Assembly: GCF_023017105.1 (NCBI RefSeq)
Contig: NZ_JALKEV010000004.1
Location: 234,603-298,602, forward strand
Direction: 5' to 3'
Origin: Halalkalibacter sp. APA_J-10(15)
Lineage (GTDB): Bacteria > Bacillota > Bacilli > Bacillales > Bacillaceae_D
DNA: 64,000 nucleotides
The notes under the pieces were generated by a model. It did no database searches, was not told the DNA's origin, and saw only the letters and a program-made list of their open reading frames with translations. Both the position numbers and the translations under genes were made by a program. Shown in pieces: positions 1 to 10,097 of this stretch; position 1 is the stretch's first letter, and every line of letters starts with the position of its first letter.

Positions 1-52
1 TCTTACGATGCTTCACAAAGTCAATGTCTTTGTTTTGAAAATTAAAGATCAT
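1..52 (-). CDS. secF: SecF protein-export subunit, N-terminus only
   Basis: The gene starts at an ATG at 52 and runs off the left edge of the window. The visible residues read MIFNFQNKDIDFVKHRK, which fits the cytoplasmic N-terminus that precedes the first membrane segment in SecF. Its start overlaps the end of secD by 11 bp, so the two are translationally coupled. SecF works with SecD in the membrane, using the proton or sodium motive force to help release exported proteins. In B. subtilis, as I know it, the two halves are one fused SecDF protein; here they are separate genes. Identification rests on a short stretch plus context. Confidence 0.72.
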   Translation of the reverse strand, partial: MIFNFQNKDIDFVKHRK

Positions 53-1346
53 TTATCTCATCCTCCTTTACCCCAAACAAACGATATTTCTTATCAAGAG
101 CACGACTCTTCACCCAAAGTCCGAGGAGCAATCTCGTACCAAATACAGCTGTGATGAAGCTTGTTAAAATACTGACAATCAGCATCACCGCAAATCCTTG
201 TACAGAGCTTGTCCCAAACCAAAACAGAACAGCTGCTGCTAAAATCGTCGTGATGTTCGCATCTAAAATCGTTGATAGAGATCGTTTCGCTCCTGCTTTA
301 AATGAAGATAAAACAGACTTACCTGAACGAATTTCATCCTTAATCCGTTCGTATGTAATAATGTTCGCATCCACCGCCATCCCAACACCAAGAATAAGCG
401 CAGCAATACCCGGTAATGTTAGTACAGCATTCATCAAATTAAAGACGAGTAGCACTAAATAAATATACGCACTCAATGTGACAACTGCTACGGCTCCCAT
501 AAAACGATAATAGATGATCATATAAATAAATACGAGTGCAATGCCGATAAAGCCAGCATATATCGTTTGCTCCATAGCTCTTTCACCAAGTGATGCCCCA
601 ACTGAATTCGAGGATAGCTCCTCTAATGTTGTCGGAAGCGCACCTGCATTTAAAATTTCCGCTAGCTGTCTCGTTTCCTCTACTGTAAAGTCACCACTAA
701 TCGTAGCGGTAGGACTCGTGATCACATCTCGAACAACAGCAGCTGATAAATATTTCGGATCATCTTTCATTCGCTCTTCTTCGTATGAGTCTACTCCTTC
801 TTCAAAATCGAGCCATACGACAAGCATGTTCTCTTCAGGAGGACCATGGTATAACTCCCCAGTAATCTCTTGCATTAATCGCGAATCTTGAAACGTAAGA
901 TTCACAATTGGGTCGTTCGTATCTGGATGTAGATTGGCATTTGCCCCACCTTGTCGTAAATCACTACCATGCGCTAGAACTTCATCATACACATTTCGAA
1001 TCGATAGTTCTGCTTCCGTTGCGAGTATCTCTCTCGCTGATTGCTGATCCTCAACACCGGCTAATTGCACACGTATCCGATCATCACCCTCAATCCCAAT
1101 GAATGGCTCAGATACCCCGATGACGTTAATTCTTTGATTCAATGCACTTGCTGTCGCTTCAAGTGCCTCATCATTTATAATGTCTCCTTCATTAGCAGGC
1201 TTCACTTCATAAAGCACTTCAAATCCACCTTGAAGGTCAAGCCCTAGCTTAATCTCCGTTGCCACGTCCATCGCTGTCTGCCAAATAAGACCAGCAATTA
1301 AAGCAACAATGAGAAAAAAAGCGACAATTCGCCCTTTCTTAACCAT
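42..1346 (-). CDS. secD: SecD protein-export membrane subunit
   Basis: 434 residues. One N-terminal membrane segment (about 7-24) is followed by the conserved GLDLQGG motif (35-41), a large extracytoplasmic P1-type region (about 45-255) and a five-helix C-terminal membrane domain (about 258-412). The motif GVGMAVDANIITYERIKDE (320-338) includes D326, equivalent to the proton-relay Asp of the family. The protein ends at the length expected for a stand-alone SecD, without an attached SecF half. A GAAGGGGG ribosome site precedes the ATG. With SecYEG, SecF and YajC (encoded at 21.8 kb) it should drive late steps of protein translocation. Confidence 0.95.
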   Translation of the reverse strand: MVKKGRIVAFFLIVALIAGLIWQTAMDVATEIKLGLDLQGGFEVLYEVKPANEGDIINDEALEATASALNQRINVIGVSEPFIGIEGDDRIRVQLAGVEDQQSAREILATEAELSIRNVYDEVLAHGSDLRQGGANANLHPDTNDPIVNLTFQDSRLMQEITGELYHGPPEENMLVVWLDFEEGVDSYEEERMKDDPKYLSAAVVRDVITSPTATISGDFTVEETRQLAEILNAGALPTTLEELSSNSVGASLGERAMEQTIYAGFIGIALVFIYMIIYYRFMGAVAVVTLSAYIYLVLLVFNLMNAVLTLPGIAALILGVGMAVDANIITYERIKDEIRSGKSVLSSFKAGAKRSLSTILDANITTILAAAVLFWFGTSSVQGFAVMLIVSILTSFITAVFGTRLLLGLWVKSRALDKKYRLFGVKEDEINDL

Positions 1347-1407
1347 ATGTCTCTTTTGCCCCCTTCTCTAATCCCGTGACTACAATAATTTCCATTATAT
1401 CTTGCCT

Positions 1408-1487
1408 AAAGAAAAACCGCAAAGCGGTAGGGTACTGAAAAAGTTGATTCGGACTTTTTCAGTGGCTTCCAAAACGGTTTTTTCTTT
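1408..1487. repeat. nested hairpin: AAGAAAACCGC element enclosing an ACTGAAAAAG hairpin
   Basis: Outer arms AAAGAAAAACCG (1408-1419) and CGGTTTTTTCTTT (1475-1487) are complementary. Between them is a second perfect hairpin, ACTGAAAAAGT (1434-1444) and ACTTTTTCAGT (1453-1463), with loop TGATTCGG. Both hairpin types recur elsewhere in the window (18.0, 30.0, 39.6 kb for the inner; 37.4, 37.6, 52.2 kb for the outer), which suggests one repeat has landed in another. Confidence 0.6.
1410..1430 (-). terminator. terminator of comN, inside a repeat
   Basis: Read leftward, an ACCGC/GCGGT stem with a 3-base loop is followed by TTTTTCTTT. It lies downstream of comN and is one arm of the larger nested repeat at 1408-1487. 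Confidence 0.6.
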
Positions 1488-1548
1488 GAATCCCCTTAAA
1501 TGTTATCGTTTCTTATCATTAATATCAGCCAGCAAGAGATGTTTTTAT

Positions 1549-1833
1549 CTAAGCCTCTTTCTCTTCAAATTCAGTAAACCAATCCGTTGGCTCTTTAAAA
1601 GCATGCATCGTCAACCATGTCATATATGTCTGTGATTTCAACGTTAAAATGTGATTCACAAAAGTATGTTTATGCATGTATTCTTTTTTCTTCCTTAATT
1701 GATACAAGACACATGTCCATACGTCCTCCATCGTAGCGCGATCATAGCCCAATAGATGAAACTCATCGACTTTGCTACGTAACGCCGGTTCCACATCTTC
1801 CTTCCACACTTCAAATTGTTGTTTTTCTGTCAT
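1549..1833 (-). CDS. comN: ComN-type post-transcriptional regulator
   Basis: 94-residue cytoplasmic protein, rich in charged and aromatic residues, without a membrane segment. It matches the ComN/YrzD family (post-transcriptional regulator), which in B. subtilis lies between secDF and spoVB, as here. ComN there promotes accumulation of comE late-competence mRNA and associates with DivIVA; whether it does so in this organism is inference, since no competence genes are in the window. A GGGAGGAAG-type ribosome site precedes the ATG. It is followed by a terminator and is probably a single-gene unit, divergent from spoVB. Confidence 0.83.
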   Translation of the reverse strand: MTEKQQFEVWKEDVEPALRSKVDEFHLLGYDRATMEDVWTCVLYQLRKKKEYMHKHTFVNHILTLKSQTYMTWLTMHAFKEPTDWFTEFEEKEA

Positions 1834-1946
1834 ACTTGCTTCCTCCCTTTTGTAAAATTGCTGCTAAACCAACACGATACGCTCCAGTTTTCGGAAAACG
1901 GATAACAGTAAGTAAATAAATATGATCTCTTTCTAGTAAACAACTT

Positions 1947-1978
1947 GTCATGCTTGACCCACTATTAAGCATATAAAT
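1947..1978 (+). promoter_or_regulatory. possible sigma-E promoter of spoVB
   Basis: GTCATGCT (1947-1954) and CATATAAAT (1970-1978), 15 bp apart, resemble sigma-E -35 and -10 elements of sporulation genes and lie about 50 bp before spoVB. The match is imperfect; this is inference from motif and context. Confidence 0.33.
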
Positions 1979-2025
1979 AAATACCGCAAATATCCATCAT
2001 TTTTTTCAAGAAAGTAGGGGTGCCC

Positions 2026-3591
2026 ATGTCAAAACAAACGTTTCTAAAAGGAGCGTTTATCCTAATCATTGCAGGCTTAATCACTAGATTTCTAGGGTTT
2101 GTGAATAGAATTGTCGTCGCTCGCATTATGGGTGCTGAAGGTGTTGGTCTATATATGATGGCCGTTCCAACACTAATACTCGTTATCACACTAACACAAT
2201 TAGGACTACCTGTAGCCATTTCTAAGCTAGTTGCTGAAGCCGAAGCAAACAATGATCGCGGGAAAATCAAAAAAATTCTCGTCGTCTCCATTTCGATCAC
2301 TGCTATATTAAGTCTTATCTTCACAACTGCTATGATCATTTTTGCTCCATTTGTCGCACAGACGCTTTTAACGGATGAACGAGCTTATTATCCACTTATT
2401 GCGATCGCTCCCATTGTTCCGATCGTCGCACTCTCATCTGTTATGAGAGGCTATTTCCAAGGTAAGCAAAATATGAAACCAACAGCCATGTCACAAGTAA
2501 TTGAACAAGTGGTTCGTATCACACTAGTAGCCATTACAACTTCAGCTTTCTTACCGTTAGGAATTGAATATGCTGCTGCAGGCGCTATGATTTCTGTCGT
2601 CTTTGGAGAACTTGCGTCGTTGCTTTATATGATCTTCATGTTTAAAACAAATAAACGCTTTAAGGTTCGTCGTCATTTCTTCCAATATGTAAAGGATGGG
2701 AAAAAAACATTTCGTGATCTAATGGGCATTGCTTTGCCGACAACCGGGAGCCGCTTAATTGGCTCCGTTGGTCTCTTCTTTGAACCGATTGTCGTTGCCC
2801 ATAGTCTAGCAATCGCTGGCGTGACAACCGTTATGGCAACGAAGCAATATGGAGAGCTAACAGGATTTGTCATTCCTTTGATTCTACTTCCTACATTTAT
2901 TACGTATTCGCTATCTGTCTCTTTGGTTCCTGCTATTAGCGAAGCTGTTGCTCGTGATCATTATCAAACCGTTCATTTCAGACTAAATCAAGCTTTAAGA
3001 CTCGCGATGCTTTCTGGTGGTATTTCTGTTGTCGTGCTTTATATTTATTCAGAGCCGATTATGACACTCATGTACGACGCACCAACCGTTGCCACCTATG
3101 TAAAGCTTATGGCTCCTTTTACGTTATTTCTCTATTTTCAAGCACCCCTACAAGCAACATTACAAGCCCTCGATTTAGCAAAGGCGGCCATGATGAATAG
3201 TCTCTTTGGAGCCGTTGTGAAAATCGTTGCTATTTTCGCCTTAGCCACTAGGCCTGAGTTCGGCATTATGGGAGCCGCTCTCGCTATTGTGATCGGCTTT
3301 ATTCTTGTCACGCTGCTTCATTTTGCTTCTGTTGCTAAATCAATCAGCTTTACAATCGATACAAAGATGGTGCTAAAATCCATCTTTCTTATCCTCATCT
3401 CGGGCTGGGTTGGCTATCTATTATCTGAATATGCTTTTACACAATCATCACTCTTTGTTCATACTTTACTGACTATCTCCATTACTGTTCTATTTTATTG
3501 TGCCCTTACTCTTGCACTTGGCTTAGTCAAATCAGAAGAATTAAAGAGGATTCCCTATATTGGAAAATACTTAGCATCTTTTACCTCTTAA
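2026..3591 (+). CDS. spoVB: SpoVB, lipid flippase for spore cortex synthesis
   Basis: About 521 residues with some 13-14 hydrophobic segments throughout, a MATE/MVF-type polysaccharide transporter (MurJ-like superfamily). The N-terminus MSKQTFLKGAFILI and the GFVNRIVVARIMGAEGVGLY stretch are characteristic of SpoVB, which is needed for cortex peptidoglycan in the developing spore. The GTG at 2020 abuts AGGGG, so the ATG at 2026, with 5 bp spacing, is the better start. Neighbours comN and secD on one side match the B. subtilis order, but yrbG/yrzE, which follow there, are found only at 21 kb, so an accessory block separates them. Confidence 0.93.
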   Translation: MSKQTFLKGAFILIIAGLITRFLGFVNRIVVARIMGAEGVGLYMMAVPTLILVITLTQLGLPVAISKLVAEAEANNDRGKIKKILVVSISITAILSLIFTTAMIIFAPFVAQTLLTDERAYYPLIAIAPIVPIVALSSVMRGYFQGKQNMKPTAMSQVIEQVVRITLVAITTSAFLPLGIEYAAAGAMISVVFGELASLLYMIFMFKTNKRFKVRRHFFQYVKDGKKTFRDLMGIALPTTGSRLIGSVGLFFEPIVVAHSLAIAGVTTVMATKQYGELTGFVIPLILLPTFITYSLSVSLVPAISEAVARDHYQTVHFRLNQALRLAMLSGGISVVVLYIYSEPIMTLMYDAPTVATYVKLMAPFTLFLYFQAPLQATLQALDLAKAAMMNSLFGAVVKIVAIFALATRPEFGIMGAALAIVIGFILVTLLHFASVAKSISFTIDTKMVLKSIFLILISGWVGYLLSEYAFTQSSLFVHTLLTISITVLFYCALTLALGLVKSEELKRIPYIGKYLASFTS

Positions 3592-3637
3592 GGTTAAAAG
3601 GAGATCAGGAAGAATTCCATTCAGTTTCTTTTTTAGA

Positions 3638-3670
3638 GAAATCCCTAAAAGCGCTCAGCTTAGGGATTTC
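3638..3670. terminator. hairpin between convergent spoVB and thiM
   Basis: GAAATCCCTAA (3638-3648) pairs perfectly with TTAGGGATTTC (3660-3670) around an 11-base loop. Neither side has a clear T-run directly after the stem, so terminator strength is uncertain. Confidence 0.45.
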
Positions 3671-3673
3671 CTA

Positions 3674-4480
3674 TTACTTCTTATTAACTGCTAGACGCTC
3701 ATCCAAATGCTTTGTACTTACCTTCGATAATTGATTTAGAAACTCTATTTGAAAGCTACCAGGTCCTTCTTCTGCCGATTGATCTGCTGCAAATTCAGCT
3801 GCCACACCATAAACAGATACTGCTGATACACAAGCTAATACGAGATTTTCCTCAACAGCGGCAAATGCTCCTACGACAGAGCTTAATAGGCATCCCGCTC
3901 CGGTCACTTTTGTTAACATCGGATGTCCGTTTCGTCCAATAAATGTCGACTGACCATCAGTTATGACATCCTCTTTACCCGTAATCACAACAATTGTATC
4001 AAGGTGTTTAGCTGCCTTCTCCGCTAATTCAACTGAATTATGGCGACCACTCCCGCCATCGACGCCTTTAATTTCAGATTGCTCACCGATCACATTTGCA
4101 ATCTCAGCTGCATTTCCACGGATAACCGAAACATTGAGTTCATCGAGAATTTTACGAGACGTTTCCGTTCGATAAACAGTTGCTCCTGCACCAACTGGGT
4201 CAAAAATGATAGGAACTCCATGCTCATTTGCTGATTTCCCGGCAATGAGCATCGCCTCCACGTCTTCTTCTTTCAGCGTACCGATATTTAATACGAGTGC
4301 ACCAGCAATTTGCGCCATATCGGCTACTTCCTCTTTCGCATAAGCCATGACTGGTGAAGCGCCAAGTGCATACAAACCATTCGCTGTAAAATTTGTCACC
4401 ACCACATTCGTTATATTGTGCACTAGTGGATTTTGTTCTCGAACACGATTTAAATGAGTAACCGTTTGATGTAAAGACAT
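3674..4480 (-). CDS. thiM: ThiM hydroxyethylthiazole kinase
   Basis: 268 residues from the chosen start. It phosphorylates 4-methyl-5-(2-hydroxyethyl)thiazole, the salvage step that feeds thiamine phosphate synthase. Ribokinase-like fold features are present: NPLVHNITN near the N-terminus, FDPVGAGAT (about 93-101) and the [10 protein letters not shown] anion-hole/catalytic region (C197). The ATG at 4480 is preceded by AAAGGAGAG with good spacing; the longer reading to 4504 lacks a ribosome site. No thiE, thiD or thi-box riboswitch is visible beside it, so it stands alone as a salvage gene. Confidence 0.93.
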   Translation of the reverse strand: MSLHQTVTHLNRVREQNPLVHNITNVVVTNFTANGLYALGASPVMAYAKEEVADMAQIAGALVLNIGTLKEEDVEAMLIAGKSANEHGVPIIFDPVGAGATVYRTETSRKILDELNVSVIRGNAAEIANVIGEQSEIKGVDGGSGRHNSVELAEKAAKHLDTIVVITGKEDVITDGQSTFIGRNGHPMLTKVTGAGCLLSSVVGAFAAVEENLVLACVSAVSVYGVAAEFAADQSAEEGPGSFQIEFLNQLSKVSTKHLDERLAVNKK

Positions 4481-4598
4481 AAACATCTCTCCTTTTGATA
4501 CCATTTCATCATAATCAGCCTACAAATGTAAAGTAACCCTTGTGATCTCCAAACAGCCTTAGTCAGCATGATCCTTTATTAACGCTATTTTCTTTTCC

Positions 4599-5426
4599 TT
4601 ATTGACTCTTTTGTCCCTTCAACAAGATCTCTTTAATCTCAGCTACATCTTGCTTTAATGCCTTATTTTCTTCATACAAACGATTCATTTGCTTATCACG
4701 CTCTGCATCATCCTCTTGACCTAAATAACTTAAAATCACAGCTACAACAAGATTTAAGATGACAAGAGCACCAATGATAATAAACGAAACAAAATACGCC
4801 CATGACCATGGGATTTCATTAATGATCGGTCGTGCCACTTGGCTTGCCCATGATTCGAACGTTACGACTTGCATTAATGTAAATAACGATGTATGAAAGC
4901 TCCCAAAAAACTCATACGGTAAGACGTCACTAAAAAATGTCGTTCCAATAATCGCATAAATAGAAAAAATCAAAATCGATAAGCCTAAAATGCCCGTTAA
5001 AGCTGGTACTGATTTTAAGAGCGAATCAATAATCTTTCGTAATGCTGGTATTGCAGGTATCATTCTTATTAATCGTAAGACACGAATAAGTCGTAACACA
5101 CTAACAAATGGTGTAGAATAGAAGACTAAACTACCTATTACAATAGCAAAATCAAATAGATTCCAACGATCAGAGAAATAACCTCTAAACCCTAATCCGA
5201 TTAATTTTAAAATCAATTCTACAACAAAGACCCAAACAATGATTTTATCTAATGTGATCAATAAAGAGTTTCCTGTTGCGTACGTTTCAGCAACAATGAT
5301 CAATCCATTCAATAAAATAATCCCAATCACGGTAGGTTGAAAATATCGATGCTCTACTACTTGTCTTATATGATGTCGTAATGATTTACGCTCATTTATT
5401 TCTTCTCTTGTTTTTAGTTCCATCAC
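4599..5426 (-). CDS. NaChBac-type voltage-gated sodium channel
   Basis: 275 residues forming one six-helix subunit of a homotetrameric channel. S1-S3 lie at about 30-105. S4 carries four regularly spaced arginines (R112, R115, R118, R121) as voltage sensor. The pore loop holds TFESWAS (189-195), matching the bacterial Na+ filter pattern (NaChBac is TLESWAS), with E191 as the key acid. S6 (about 212-233, N225) leads into a charged C-terminal coiled coil (about 238-272). In alkaliphilic bacilli this family admits Na+ for motility, chemotaxis and pH control. Start is GTG at 5426 or ATG at 5423; the ribosome site is weak. Confidence 0.93.
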   Translation of the reverse strand: MMELKTREEINERKSLRHHIRQVVEHRYFQPTVIGIILLNGLIIVAETYATGNSLLITLDKIIVWVFVVELILKLIGLGFRGYFSDRWNLFDFAIVIGSLVFYSTPFVSVLRLIRVLRLIRMIPAIPALRKIIDSLLKSVPALTGILGLSILIFSIYAIIGTTFFSDVLPYEFFGSFHTSLFTLMQVVTFESWASQVARPIINEIPWSWAYFVSFIIIGALVILNLVVAVILSYLGQEDDAERDKQMNRLYEENKALKQDVAEIKEILLKGQKSQ

Positions 5427-5633
5427 ACTTCATCACATATCCTTCCATCTATTTGCTTACTTTTATTATTATATCAGTTTCTTTAGAAATCAATGTTAAT
5501 GACAACCAATTGCATCATTTTATTCTAACAATATCATGAACGAGTACATACATTCTAAATTTTTTCATGAACTTGAACAAAATATGAAACAATTCAGTTA
5601 AACAAAACGTAAAGATATAGACACAACAAAGAA

Positions 5634-5864
5634 ATGGATGGAATGCCAATGAAAGAAAAATACGTGAAGAGCAAATTACTGCTCATTTTATTGATTGTCA
5701 TTTTACATATTGCAGCTTTTTGGCTATTAATTTACTCTTTAAAATGGGCACTCGTTGTATTTGCTCTCTACGGGGTTACCGTCGTCTTACTATTTATATT
5801 GTTTATAAAAGAACGATTGAAAGAGAAAAAGGAGGAAGATCAATATGATGATCGTGACTACTAA
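5634..5864 (+). CDS. small two-helix membrane protein of unknown function
   Basis: Up to 76 residues with two hydrophobic segments (about 13-33 and 36-58) and a strongly charged C-terminal tail rich in K, E and D. I do not recognise the family. Three in-frame ATGs (5634, 5643, 5649) are possible starts. Its last 20 bp overlap the start of the YbjQ gene, and a good AAAAGGAGGAAG ribosome site for the latter lies within it, so the two form an operon. A membrane partner of the YbjQ protein is a reasonable guess. Confidence 0.7.
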   Translation: MDGMPMKEKYVKSKLLLILLIVILHIAAFWLLIYSLKWALVVFALYGVTVVLLFILFIKERLKEKKEEDQYDDRDY

Positions 5865-6165
5865 TGAAGTGGCAAACCGTGAAATAGTAGAAGTAATAGG
5901 GTATGTGAAAGGAAGTACGGTACAGACGAAGCATGTCGGCCGTGATATTACCGCTTCATTGAAAGGGCTTGTTGGTGGTGAAATTAGTGGCTATAACGAA
6001 ATGATGGAGCAAGCTCGTAAAGTGGCTATCGGCCGTATGGTTGAAAACGCCGAAAGTCAAGGTGCTAATGCAATTATTGGATTTCGTTTACAAACGTCAA
6101 CAGTTATGGCTTCTGCTGCAGAGATTATTGCATACGGGACAGCTGTTAAAATTTCATCAAACTAA
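5845..6165 (+). CDS. YbjQ/UPF0145 family protein
   Basis: 106 residues. It has the signature order of the YbjQ family (PF01906): an N-terminal strand, the TKHVGRDITASLKGLVGGEISGY region (about 30-52), a long helix EQARKVAIGRMVENAESQGANAIIGFR (about 56-82) and a C-terminal IIAYGTAV strand. Members form pentameric rings and were proposed to bind metals, but no firm function is known. It overlaps the preceding small membrane-protein gene and is followed by repeat copy E rather than a classical terminator. Confidence 0.88.
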   Translation: MMIVTTNEVANREIVEVIGYVKGSTVQTKHVGRDITASLKGLVGGEISGYNEMMEQARKVAIGRMVENAESQGANAIIGFRLQTSTVMASAAEIIAYGTAVKISSN

Positions 6166-6210
6166 TTAAAAGGTTTCTGCAATTTTTTAAAAATGATCCT
6201 TCGTTATTAT

Positions 6211-6271
6211 GAAAAGCTTGATACGAGTGATCTTCTCGTATCAAGCGCACAACGTTTGATGCCATTGCTAC
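6211..6271 (+). repeat. structured intergenic repeat, copy E
   Basis: A perfect 12-bp stem GCTTGATACGAG (6216-6227) and CTCGTATCAAGC (6235-6246) with loop TGATCTT is followed by GCACAACG and GCCATTGCTA. The 3' part resembles copy C (30.0 kb: GCGCAACGAGC...GCCATTAC). Confidence 0.65.
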
Positions 6272-6366
6272 TCGAATGAAAAACATTAGAAATATTCATT
6301 TATACTTTTGCAGTAGTCTCTATAAATATAAAGCAGACTCTATCAAAGGGTTCGGAACAAGCTCAG

Positions 6367-6822
6367 TTACAGCTTACTCTTTTTAACAGAAAAGAAATAA
6401 AAAATACCTCCGATCATCCAAAAAGGCTCCCAAAAAGTTAACCTCCAAAACGTCGCATCATTTTCTAAATCAAAATCTAAAATAGCAAATGCACTTAATG
6501 TAATCGTAACAAAATTAAGAAATCCATATAAAAATAAAAAGATTCCTACACCTTTCGTTATGTAATAAAGAATTTTAATTATTATCAGCTTCTTCCATTG
6601 AACAAACAGCATCGATAATACAATGACACCAAGTAGCTTAATGAAGCCAGAAAGCCAAACAACTGCGACGAACGAAGGAGAAGGATCTAGAGACATTTCG
6701 TAAATTGACCCTCCTAGCGACCTAACACCTATCATGCCACCCATTGCCCAATAAAAGCTCATCCCTGAAAAAATGACCGTCCACACTATCCCCATTACGA
6801 TTATCGTATTATTCCGCTTCAC
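6367..6822 (-). CDS. DUF3995-like four-helix membrane protein
   Basis: 151 residues with four hydrophobic segments (about 7-27, 48-72, 80-108, 126-146). The FYWAMGGMIG motif after helix 1 is what I associate with DUF3995, a family of unknown function. GTG start, with AGGAGTG upstream. It lies 49 bp downstream of the MFS gene on the same strand and may be co-transcribed. No catalytic motif is visible. Confidence 0.65.
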   Translation of the reverse strand: MKRNNTIIVMGIVWTVIFSGMSFYWAMGGMIGVRSLGGSIYEMSLDPSPSFVAVVWLSGFIKLLGVIVLSMLFVQWKKLIIIKILYYITKGVGIFLFLYGFLNFVTITLSAFAILDFDLENDATFWRLTFWEPFWMIGGIFYFFSVKKSKL

Positions 6823-6871
6823 TGGAAAACACTCCTCTATTTTAACTTGAGCTCAGGCTCTCCTAGACTTT

Positions 6872-8164
6872 TTAAATTTTCCTACTCTTTAAAGTAGCTT
6901 CATTGTTAAACTGCTCTATTTTCTTATCAGAAGGAACAAAAAATAACACGATCGCTCCGATAATAAACAATACAATTAGGCTTAATACACCAGCATTTGA
7001 TTTGCCGGTCACTTGCGCTGTGACGCCGACTAATAAAGGCCCTGTCACAGATGCAAACTTACCAAAGATATTGTAAAAACCAAAGAACTCATTCGACTTA
7101 TGTTTTGGTACCATCTTAGCAAAATACGAGCGACTCAGTGCTTGCATTCCCCCTTGTGATGTGGCAACGAGCATGGCAAGAATCCAAAAATCCAATGCCG
7201 TTTCAAGGAAATATCCATACACGCACACAATGATGTAGATCACAATACCGACGTTTAACATGAGCTTTGCGGAAAAACGATCAGCTAACTTCCCATACAG
7301 CAATGCAAAAGGAGCTGCGACAATTTGTGTTACAAAAAGTACGATTAATAATACCGTCGAATCAACTCCAACATCTGTTCCATAAGCGGTTGCCATTGAA
7401 ATAATTGTACCAACACCATCTATATAGAAGAAGTAAGCAATTAAAAAAATTGTTATGTACTTATATTGACTAATATGTGTAATCGTTTCTTTAAGACGAA
7501 GAAAGCTTGTACGAATTGGCTTTTTGTCGCGTTTGATTGCATGGATTTGTTTAACATTTTTCAACAATGGAATGGCAAAGAACGCCCACCAGATACAAGC
7601 AATCAAAAAGGCGATTTTGCTCGCAGTTGTACTTGAGATCGGAATCATCCCCTGTTGAGCCATTAAAATGACAACAATACTTAAAACAAATGGGATCGCT
7701 CCACCGATATACCCATAGCCGAACCCTCTAGCTGAAACTTTGTTCATCCTCTTATTTTCCGTGACGTCGACTAAAAAAGCATCATAAAAAAGATTGGCAC
7801 CTGTTGACCCAAGAGAAGCTAGCGTATAAAAAACTAATAATAATAGCCATTCCCCCTCTGGAACAAAAACGAGACTGAAGGTAGAAACTATTCCTAATAG
7901 TAAAAAACTAATGAAAAATCGTTTCTTATATCCTTCATAATCGGCAATTGTTCCTAATATTGGCCCAATAATAGCTAAAATAAATGTAAAAATGGCAATT
8001 GTATACCCAAGATATGCTGTTGAATCCGCACCATCAATACCTGCTAATGTGGCCTGTGCTTTATAAAATATCGGAAAAACCGCAGTCGTAATAATGACTG
8101 AAAAGGCATTGCTCGCCCAATCATAGAACATCCAACTAGTTTCTTGTTTTGAAAACTTCCTCAT
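6872..8164 (-). CDS. UMF1/Atg22-like MFS transporter
   Basis: 430 residues with about 12 membrane segments. The N-terminus SWMFYDWASNAFSVIITTAVFPIFYK is typical of the Atg22-like/UMF1 branch of the major facilitator superfamily; other cues are GTIADYEGYKKR (about 82-93) between early helices and ALSRSYFAKMVPK (about 344-356) in the second half. Eukaryotic Atg22 exports amino acids from the vacuole, but the substrate of bacterial members is unknown. GAGGATGGTGAATTC gives a good start. It is followed by the DUF3995-like gene. Confidence 0.85.
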   Translation of the reverse strand: MRKFSKQETSWMFYDWASNAFSVIITTAVFPIFYKAQATLAGIDGADSTAYLGYTIAIFTFILAIIGPILGTIADYEGYKKRFFISFLLLGIVSTFSLVFVPEGEWLLLLVFYTLASLGSTGANLFYDAFLVDVTENKRMNKVSARGFGYGYIGGAIPFVLSIVVILMAQQGMIPISSTTASKIAFLIACIWWAFFAIPLLKNVKQIHAIKRDKKPIRTSFLRLKETITHISQYKYITIFLIAYFFYIDGVGTIISMATAYGTDVGVDSTVLLIVLFVTQIVAAPFALLYGKLADRFSAKLMLNVGIVIYIIVCVYGYFLETALDFWILAMLVATSQGGMQALSRSYFAKMVPKHKSNEFFGFYNIFGKFASVTGPLLVGVTAQVTGKSNAGVLSLIVLFIIGAIVLFFVPSDKKIEQFNNEATLKSRKI

Positions 8165-8477
8165 GAATTCACCATCCTCAGTACGTGTAGCACCATTTTA
8201 CTAATTTATTCATAAAAAGGATGGAAAATCACAAAAGTTTACAGAATTTTAACTATGGCTTAAAACAATGCAACGAATGTCAGAAACCACGAAACATTCT
8301 TCTACTTTAAACATTTTCCGTTATCTGATTTTATTTTACATCATTGGACATATAATTGCCAAAAGCACCTATTGGATCAAATGCCCCGAACGATCTTACT
8401 AAAAAAGGTTCCGAACATCAAAAATCAATGTTCGGAACCTTTTGTCCAGTCTTAGGCTAGTTATACATTAGCTACGA
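8165..8477. other. non-coding gap between MFS and beta-glucosidase genes
   Basis: 313 bp without a credible gene. It contains the terminator of the glucosidase gene at 8401-8443 and presumably the leftward promoter of the MFS gene; no clear -35/-10 pair stood out. Confidence 0.5.
8401..8443 (-). terminator. strong terminator of the 6-phospho-beta-glucosidase gene
   Basis: A perfect 16-bp stem (8403-8418 with 8428-8443) around a 9-base loop. Read leftward it ends in TTTTTT, so it terminates the minus-strand gene. Confidence 0.85.
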
Positions 8478-9947
<1,470 letters not shown>

Positions 9948-9998
9948 CTAGTTCAAGTATATCGTATCCATTATCGCTTCATAGCAATTATGACCATC

Positions 9999-10032
9999 CT
10001 GTTTCATATAACAGAACAAGTGAAATGTTTCA
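9999..10032. promoter_or_regulatory. candidate RpiR operator between the glucosidase and its regulator
   Basis: Two palindromes lie 6 bp apart: CTGTTtcatatAACAG (9999-10014) and TGAAATGTTTCA (10021-10032). TGAAA/TTTCA arms are common in RpiR-family sites. Location between the divergent genes supports a shared operator; this is inference. Confidence 0.42.
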
Positions 10033-10097
10033 ACGATGTAACGCTATGTTACTTTATGGTAAACTAATGAAATAACAAATGATGAGGAGTACGATAA

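Noticed and set aside
4481-4598. Possible TPP riboswitch before thiM
   Set aside because: No CUGAGA or related thi-box core is visible in this short gap.
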